Below, in pieces: positions 1 to 6,600 of a stretch of 9,593 bases of DNA (position 1 is its first letter; the number at the start of each line of letters is the position of its first letter). The position numbers and the translations under genes are program-made. Below the pieces are notes generated by a model. That model saw only the letters and a list, made by a program, of their open reading frames with translations. It was not told where the DNA came from and ran no database searches. The DNA is from an uncultured Clostridia bacterium (lineage in GTDB: Bacteria > Bacillota > Clostridia > UBA1381): NCBI GenBank assembly GCA_905235885.1, contig CAJONM010000011.1:1-9593 (forward strand). Direction: 5' to 3'.

Positions 1-1890
1 ATACCGAAAAAATTTGCCGGTAAAATGAACGAAAACGGGTTCAACTCTTCGCTTTACTATCAGTCGATAAACATATACGCCCGTATCTATTCGGAGGATA
101 TAACAAAAACCGGCATCGCCTTCGTTCCGTCGCCGTACTTCCTGTCGCAGAAGATGTACGGAGCGATCGACAAAACCATATATCGGTTTTATTATGGCGA
201 CAGCGCCGCGATTTTATCCGCGCTGCTGACCGGAAACCGTCATCATTTCTCAGCGGAGCTTGAACACGCGGTCGAAAGAACGGCATTCGGCAGGCTTCTT
301 CATCCGGCATATATACATATATGGATAATTCTCGCCGTTATCGGGCTTTTAAAAAGGCGCGTCCATAAAAAATACCGCGACGGCGCGATAATTATAATAC
401 TTCTTCTTTACGCGGTCCTCTCGTGCGCGCAGATAGGCTTTACAAGATGCCTCGTCACTGCCGCGCTTACGGTGCTGTACAGAAACAAGGACGGAAATGT
501 ATACTTCCCCGACATCATAGCGAAAATAGTTATATTCTGCATGATAACGATGCCGATGATAATATTTAATGTGACATTCGTTATGTCCGTTGTCGGCGGA
601 CTGCTCGTATCGCTTTTTTCACCGTATATCGCGTCGCGGCTCATATACCTGCCGCGCGGCATACGCCATATGACGGCGATAGTCATAACAGCGGCGTTTA
701 TTATTACTCCGCTTGCATCGGTATACTTTAACGGCGTTTGCATATACACATTCGCGGCGATTTTTGTTACTATGCCCGTTGTATTGGCTATGCTCTGTAT
801 GACACCGCTTGTGTTTGCGCTCCTGATGTGCTTTGGCGTTGCGCCGATAGTCGGCGGACTGTATGACGCGTCGATATGGCTATTGCAAAATATGCCGTAT
901 TTCATTGACGGACTACCCATGTCTCAAATGATCGTCCCCACTCCCTCCCCGTCTGAGTTCGGGCTTATGGTGAGCGTGCTGTTTATGCTGTATTATTACA
1001 TACATCATGTGACGCAAAAGCTCCATATGGCAATGGGCATATCGTTGGGACTTATCGCATCTATAGCGGTAACGGCGGTGCTGCATATCGGTACGACCGA
1101 ATTTGTATTCGTAAATGTCGGACAGGGCGACGGATCGGTGATACATTCGCCGTTGGGCGAAACGGTCATCATTGACGGCGGAGGCGGCGCGGAATATTCG
1201 CAATATAACATAGGCGAAAGCATATTTGTGCCGTACCTTGCGTCAAAGGGATATTATAACATAGACGCGGCGTTCGTGTCGCATTTTCATAAGGATCATA
1301 TAGAGGGTATAATCGCGGCGATAGAAAATCTGAATGTAAAGACCGTATTTTATCTTCCGCCCGATCCGAGCGATACATCTCCGTATTCGTGGTATATGCT
1401 GATGAAAGAAGCGGCACAAAGACGCCAGACGGAGCTTTATCCGATAACGGAAAGCACGCGCATAAGCTTTGGTGATGATCTTGCGTTCGATGTATATGTT
1501 CCCGACAAATTACTTCTGCACGATAACGAGGAAAACGACTCGCTGCTGTTTATCAAGGCGATGTGCGGCGGCAGCAGCGTTCTGTATACGGGCGATATGA
1601 CCGCGGCGGCGGAGCGTGAGTTTATGAGAGTGGGCACAGATATTGACGCTGATATTTTAAAGGTCGCGCATCATGGCTCAAAGACCTCGACCACTCCCGA
1701 ATGGGTGGCAGCGGTATCGCCGGAGCATTCGGTCATAAGCTGCGGCGAGAACAATCCGTTCGGGCATCCGTCGGACGAGGCCTTGGACGCGCTGTCGGAG
1801 ACGAATATCCTGCGAACGGACGAGCTGGGCAACATAACGGCTGTTATCGACAGATCGGGTCTTAAAGAAATATACGGGTATAAGAGGTAG
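1..1890 (+). CDS. comEC: ComEC/Rec2-family DNA internalization protein, 5'-truncated by the window
   Basis: Polytopic membrane protein thought to form the channel that brings single-stranded DNA into the cytoplasm during transformation; its C-terminal metallo-beta-lactamase (MBL) domain is thought to degrade one strand. The frame is open to base 1 and the first ATG (25) has no ribosome binding site, so the true start lies upstream. The N-terminal membrane segments and most of the OB-fold domain are missing. Counting from that ATG, the Competence domain runs from about residue 58 to 350: a family-like ALLTGN motif near 66-71, then many hydrophobic helices. The MBL domain follows: VNVGQGDGSVI (363-373), IIDGGGG (382-388), metal motif HFHKDH (420-425), NDSLL (504-508), TGDM (522-525) and HHGSKTST (549-556). 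All expected MBL metal ligands seem present. The usual LLAISGLHV-like motif of the membrane core is replaced by LLHPAYIHI (91-99). The stop lies 2 nt before holA. Identification is firm; activity in transformation is not shown by sequence. Confidence 0.93.
   Translation: MPKKFAGKMNENGFNSSLYYQSINIYARIYSEDITKTGIAFVPSPYFLSQKMYGAIDKTIYRFYYGDSAAILSALLTGNRHHFSAELEHAVERTAFGRLLHPAYIHIWIILAVIGLLKRRVHKKYRDGAIIIILLLYAVLSCAQIGFTRCLVTAALTVLYRNKDGNVYFPDIIAKIVIFCMITMPMIIFNVTFVMSVVGGLLVSLFSPYIASRLIYLPRGIRHMTAIVITAAFIITPLASVYFNGVCIYTFAAIFVTMPVVLAMLCMTPLVFALLMCFGVAPIVGGLYDASIWLLQNMPYFIDGLPMSQMIVPTPSPSEFGLMVSVLFMLYYYIHHVTQKLHMAMGISLGLIASIAVTAVLHIGTTEFVFVNVGQGDGSVIHSPLGETVIIDGGGGAEYSQYNIGESIFVPYLASKGYYNIDAAFVSHFHKDHIEGIIAAIENLNVKTVFYLPPDPSDTSPYSWYMLMKEAAQRRQTELYPITESTRISFGDDLAFDVYVPDKLLLHDNEENDSLLFIKAMCGGSSVLYTGDMTAAAEREFMRVGTDIDADILKVAHHGSKTSTTPEWVAAVSPEHSVISCGENNPFGHPSDEALDALSETNILRTDELGNITAVIDRSGLKEIYGYKR
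1882..1887 (+). promoter_or_regulatory. Ribosome binding site of holA
   Basis: AAGAGG lies 5 nt before the ATG at 1893 and runs straight into the comEC stop codon (TAG, 1888-1890). It supports the 1893 start and suggests that holA translation is coupled to comEC. Confidence 0.7.
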
Positions 1891-1892
1891 TT

Positions 1893-2921
1893 ATGGCAAA
1901 GAAAAATGATATAATCGAGCTGAAGGCTCAGCTTGGGAAAAAACAGCTTCAGAATATGTACTTGTTTTACGGTGAGGAGGAATACCTCAAGGAGCTGTAC
2001 ATTAAAAAGATATTTGAGCTTGTCCCTGACGCGGGCTTGGAGGAATTTAACCGGATAGTCATAAACGGCGCCGCTTCGTATGACGAATACGATAACGCAT
2101 GGGAGGGTATGCCCATGATGACCGATAAACGCATACTCATGATCCGCGACAGCAATATATTTACCATAGCACGGTCAAAGGATGTAAGTCCTCCGAACGA
2201 GGAGGAGCGCGAGTTCTGGCTGGAAAAATTGAGCAGGCTTTCGGAGGATACCGTAGTAATATTTTGTGAAAAAAATCTTGATAAGCGCAGCGCTCTTTAT
2301 AAAGCGGCCGCAAAAAAGGGCATGACGGTAAACTGCGAATATATGAAGCCTGCCGAGCTGAAATCATGGGTCATAAAAAAGGCTCTGAAATCAGGCAAAC
2401 GCATAGACGACGAGACGGCGGAATATCTTGTATCGGTAGTTGACGAGGGACTGAACAATCTTGAGAATGAGCTTGATAAGCTGCTGCACTTTTCCGACGA
2501 TGTTATATACAGGTCCGATATTGACAGGGTGGTATCAAAATCCGTACAGATAAAGGTATTTGAGATAATTGACGGTATTACCGACGGCGACACAAACAAG
2601 GTATTCGATATCCTTAACGATCTGCGCACGCAAAAGCAGAGTGCGTTCGGCACGCTGTACCTGATATATTCCAATGCCGAAAAAATGCTTCATCTGCGGC
2701 TTTTGCGAATAACAAACCGCAATGAAGCGGCAGCGGTTCTGGGTTGCTCGCCATGGATGGCAAGACGCTATCTTGACGGTGCGCGGAAATTTTCCACAGA
2801 GGCACTGTATAAAATGACAACACGCGTGCCTGAAATAGATTATGAGATAAAAAGCGGCACCATCTCCGAGCGCCGCGCACTGGAGCAATACATCTTTGAG
2901 ATAATGGAGAGCATGAAATGA
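1893..2921 (+). CDS. holA: DNA polymerase III subunit delta (HolA)
   Basis: The delta subunit is the arm of the replicative clamp loader that opens the beta sliding clamp so it can be placed on primed DNA; it acts in the cytoplasm with delta' and tau/gamma. The 342-residue length is normal for the family. Near the N terminus is the typical start of the AAA-like fold, LFYGEEEYLKE (24-34). A long acidic/helical stretch follows, then NNLENELDKLLHF (188-200), a conserved delta signature. The C-terminal collar helices include LYLIYSNAEKMLHLRLL (255-271), and the protein ends with the family-like EIKSGTISERRALEQYIFEI (318-337). As expected for delta, there is no Walker A ATP-binding motif. The ATG at 1893 is 2 nt after the comEC stop and has a good ribosome binding site. 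The gene overlaps the next one by an ATGA. comEC followed by holA is a common order in Firmicutes, which supports both calls. Confidence 0.95.
   Translation: MAKKNDIIELKAQLGKKQLQNMYLFYGEEEYLKELYIKKIFELVPDAGLEEFNRIVINGAASYDEYDNAWEGMPMMTDKRILMIRDSNIFTIARSKDVSPPNEEEREFWLEKLSRLSEDTVVIFCEKNLDKRSALYKAAAKKGMTVNCEYMKPAELKSWVIKKALKSGKRIDDETAEYLVSVVDEGLNNLENELDKLLHFSDDVIYRSDIDRVVSKSVQIKVFEIIDGITDGDTNKVFDILNDLRTQKQSAFGTLYLIYSNAEKMLHLRLLRITNRNEAAAVLGCSPWMARRYLDGARKFSTEALYKMTTRVPEIDYEIKSGTISERRALEQYIFEIMESMK
2906..2911 (+). promoter_or_regulatory. Ribosome binding site of the HAD gene
   Basis: GGAGAG, inside the 3' end of holA, lies 6 nt before the ATG at 2918. With the ATGA stop/start overlap (2918-2921) it fixes the start and points to translational coupling with holA. 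Confidence 0.7.
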
Positions 2922-3553
2922 AAAAAGCTATTTTCGATATGGACGGGCTTATATTCGACAGCGAAAGGATATTTATGCGCGAGCTGGGCATAGTCATGGA
3001 GGAATACGGATACACTCTTACCCGCGAGCATTATATCAGCACTATCGGGATAACCGTCAGCGCGGTTGAGCAGATAAAGAGAAAAGAGTTCGGCGCGGAC
3101 TATCCGCACGAGGAGATCAGCAAAAAAGCGGCCCAGCGGCTGACAAAGCTTGCGCATGAGGGCAAGCTGCCGATAAAAAAAGGCATACAAAATCTGCTTG
3201 AAGAGCTGACCGCGCGAGGCATATCATGCGTCGTTGCGTCATCGACAGATACGGAATATGTCTGCGAATATCTCCGCACCGCAGGATTGGATAAATATTT
3301 TGACAACATAATCGGCGGAGATAAGGTCAAAGGCTCAAAGCCCGACCCCGATATATTTATTGCGGCACTTGACGGTACCGCGCCAGAGGACGCGCTTGTC
3401 CTTGAGGACAGCATAAACGGCGTAAAGGCCGCGCACAATGCGCATATCCCCGTCATATGTATACCCGATATGGTATATCCCGACGAACATACAAGATCTC
3501 TCGCGCTCGCCGTTGTCGACTCCGCCGACGATGTCGCGCCGTATATATTTTAA
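2918..3553 (+). CDS. HAD-superfamily hydrolase, subfamily IA, beta-phosphoglucomutase-like
   Basis: Predicted cytoplasmic Mg-dependent phosphatase or phosphomutase acting on a small phosphorylated metabolite; the substrate cannot be read from sequence. All four HAD motifs are visible in the 211-residue protein. Motif I is FDMDG (6-10), with nucleophile Asp7 and acid/base Asp9, followed by the LIFDSE stretch (11-16) typical of the beta-phosphoglucomutase/GS1-like group. Motif II is the serine of VVASST (105-110), motif III is Lys141 in SKPDPD, and motif IV is Glu163-Asp164 in LVLEDSINGVKAA. Residues of about 15-80 form a small helical cap (C1 type). It is last in the operon with comEC and holA, overlaps holA by 4 nt, and is followed at once by a strong terminator. 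Beta-phosphoglucomutase, sugar-phosphate phosphatase and nucleotide phosphatase are all possible, so no gene symbol is given. The family is certain; the reaction is open. Confidence 0.92.
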   Translation: MKKAIFDMDGLIFDSERIFMRELGIVMEEYGYTLTREHYISTIGITVSAVEQIKRKEFGADYPHEEISKKAAQRLTKLAHEGKLPIKKGIQNLLEELTARGISCVVASSTDTEYVCEYLRTAGLDKYFDNIIGGDKVKGSKPDPDIFIAALDGTAPEDALVLEDSINGVKAAHNAHIPVICIPDMVYPDEHTRSLALAVVDSADDVAPYIF

Positions 3554-3564
3554 ATCATATTTTA

Positions 3565-3600
3565 AGGGGCAGCCGCATATAAACGGCTGCCCCTATTTTC
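3565..3600. terminator. Rho-independent terminator, probably bidirectional, between convergent genes
   Basis: A perfect inverted repeat: GGGGCAGCCG (3566-3575), an 8-nt loop (3576-3583), then CGGCTGCCCC (3584-3593), extended by an A3565-T3594 pair. On the + strand it is followed by TATTTTC and starts 11 nt after the HAD stop codon. On the - strand it starts 9 nt after the lyase stop codon and is followed by TTAAAAT, so it can end both transcripts. The T-tracts are interrupted, but the 11-bp GC-rich stem is strong. Confidence 0.9.
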
Positions 3601-3602
3601 TA

Positions 3603-6600
3603 TTATTCTATAGGTGCTTCAATGGCATCTTGTGCGGGTGTGTTGTTTCCATCAACATCCCAATCCATGACCTTTACATATGCAGCCGAATTGCTGTATG
3701 CAAACTCGACCGTATCCTCGCTCACATCGTAGCGAATGCCTATCAGTCTGTCAAGATCGTCATATAACGCGACTATAACAGTCTTGCTGGCGCTGAATTG
3801 CGACAGATCTACCTCTATGCTGCCGCCGCTTACTGTAGCGGTTACGGGCGAATCCGTATCTTCGGGCAAACTCTCTGTTATGATCAGATCGTCTATGTAT
3901 ACCTTGGCGCCCGTCGCGGCAACACCCGTTCCCCAGAATACGGGGAATGCTTCACCCGCATCGGATGCCACGCTTATATCGTTTACAAATATTTCGCGCG
4001 TCTTTGTTCCGCCGTTATCGGTAAGAACGATCTTTACGGTATTCCACGCACCCTTGTTAAGAACAAGCTGATTCGTTGCCTGAGCTGTCGTATCATCGTT
4101 ATAATACAATGCCGCGTCGCCGCCTGTGCCGTCTACCGGCTTTACGGAAAATTGTGCCGTAAGAATAGAATTGCTCGACATTTCGGGTGTATTTACCTTA
4201 AACCTCGGTCCGCGGTTCCCGTCTACATATCTGTCGGAATTAAGCACGAGCGCATTGCCCGTTACGCCTCCCGTTTCGATCGAGAAATTCGATTCCGCCC
4301 GGCTGCCGCCGCTCCTCGTTCCGATATAGAGCGTAAGACCCTCTATCGCCGTATACGGATCGGTATCGGTAGTATTTATGTAGATCAGCCTTTGCACGGC
4401 ATTGCTGAAGCTGTTTGTCAGTATCGTTTTTGCCGAAGGCGTTGCCGTCGGCTCCGGCTCCTGCGTCGCTTCAGGTGTTGATGTCGCCTCAGGTGTCGGT
4501 GTCGGATCCGGTTCGGTGAAATCACCGTATGTGAACTGCGCCACCTTTATCTTTTCGATACCGTTCGGGTATTCCCAGCCATCGGTGCCGCCGCCGCGGT
4601 CAAATCCGATACGGACATAATCCGCCGCCGCATTGTCTGAAAGCGCAAGATCTGAATACGCGGTCAGCTCGGTCCCGTCAAACGACAACGATTTGAGTGT
4701 GTTCGTAGCTATGTTGAAAACTGCGTTTATATGCTTTGTATACTTTGTGCCGCTCTTTCCGATAAGCAGTGCCTGATCCGAATCGACCGCATAGCCGTCA
4801 TTATTCGTTCTGCCTATATAGCTCTCTCCGCCGTCCGTACTCAGAAGAACATAGTAGCTGCCGTCGTATGAAAGCCAACCAAACCGTATGTCCGAGCCAA
4901 GCTGTATGTATTCAACATTTACAAATCTGTTCGTTGCGCCGCCGAAGTACCAGTCAATATCATATGTTACCGTCGAGTCATTGTTTATGCCGCTTATTGT
5001 CTTTGTCGCGCTGTATGAGCTGCCCGGCTTTGTCGGGTTATAAAGCAGCATATTGCTGTCATATGAGAGAGCGGCAGTGTCTGTATTCGTCTGTACCCAA
5101 TCGGAGAGATCCGCCGCCGACCAGTCGGTGCCATAGCCTCTTTCATAGAGGTTTTCGGATAAACCGGAGGCTGTCTGTGTCTGTATGTAGCTGAACCCGC
5201 TCAGCGTCGGGTTTGCCTTTATCATGCCTGCGCCGTCCTTAACTACCGTTACCTTTACCGTCTTAAAGCTCGCTCCGTTCAGGTCGATAGTCTTTGTATA
5301 CTTACCCAGCTCCGATTCCCATTCCGAATCCGTACCTATTACAGTCGCCTCGGCTGTATCGTTGTTATAATCAAAATCTATATTCACTATCCAACGCTTG
5401 TTACTGCCCTGGATATTGCCGATACCGTCTACAACGGTCGTCCATTCCGTCGAAAATGCGCCCTCGGCGTTGTTGCCGACCTTGCTCAGCATCGAGCCTG
5501 CACCAGTTTTGCCTGCTTCGGGTGATGCGGCATAGGGCTGCGAAAGCGTAAGGATATTGTTTCCGTCCTCGTCCAGGAACTGTAAATTCATAGTGTATTC
5601 GTGACCGTCCCAATCCCAATTGGTGCCGTCATATTTCTGTCCGCCGGTGAGCAGCCGCATATTTACGGACGCTATATTGTCCGAATACGGCGTTACATCC
5701 TTATGGTACTCGCTTATCTCGTTGTCCGAATCTGAAAGCGTTAGTGCGCCGCTTGTGGCGGTGCCGCTGAAATCCGAGTCGTTTGTCGTGGATATGAATG
5801 GGTCTGAGCCGGTCCGATCCGTTACCGTCATCGGCCTTACGCTTACACTGCACTCGGCTTTGTATATTCCGTCCGCCGCCGTTGCCGTTATCTTCGTGCT
5901 GCCGTAGCTTACGCCCGTAACGATACCCTCAGACGATACCGTTGCCACAGACGCGTCGTTTGTAGTCCATGTTACATCCGTATCGGTCGCGTTATCAGGC
6001 AATATATTTGCCTTCAGCCGCGCCGTATACCCAACGCCTACCGACACACTGCTCGGTGAAAGCTCAATGCCCGTTACGGGTATCTCAAATACCGATACGG
6101 TACAGCTTGCCTCGTAGCCGCCGTCTTTTGTAGTCGCCTTTATCGTTGTCTCGCCTATGCCGACACCCTTTATGATGCCTCCGGCAACGGTCGCAACACT
6201 ACTGTCCTCAGATGTCCATATAACGCCCTTCTTGGATGCGTTGGAAGGCTCTATTACTGCGTTCACGGTCACTGTCTTGCCCCGTTCCACTTCAACGGTA
6301 TCTTCAGATAGCGATATGCCCGTGACCGCGACATTGCCCAGCGAATACCTGACGCTTGTATATGATGTTGTCGGAGCAAGGTAGTTGAGCGTGTTTCCGC
6401 TGCTGTCGGTCGCCAATGCGGCAGAGCCTATGTAATAGCTCGTATGCGGCGGCTGATTGTATGCCACATTCTGCCATGCGATAGCACAGCGGTATTGGCT
6501 GTCGTGCATAAGCGTTGTAAGTCGGTAATCTGTAGGTATGGTCGATGTGTATATCCTCAGATATGCCTGAGCGCTCGCCGAGTCCTTATTTACCGACATT

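Noticed and set aside
25..27. ATG at 25 as the true start of comEC
   Set aside because: The frame is open to base 1, no ribosome binding site precedes this ATG, and the protein lacks the N-terminal part expected of ComEC.
408..920. 170-codon open frame on the - strand inside comEC
   Set aside because: It lies fully opposite a well-supported gene and its translation shows no recognisable domain.
2918..3553. Naming the HAD gene beta-phosphoglucomutase (pgmB)
   Set aside because: The motifs place it in the right subfamily, but no maltose or trehalose phosphorylase gene is nearby and substrate-determining cap residues cannot be assigned by eye.
3798..4481. 227-codon open frame on the + strand opposite the lyase
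   Set aside because: It is rich in Arg, Cys and Tyr in the way expected of an antisense shadow of a GC-rich gene, and it opposes a clear lyase reading frame.
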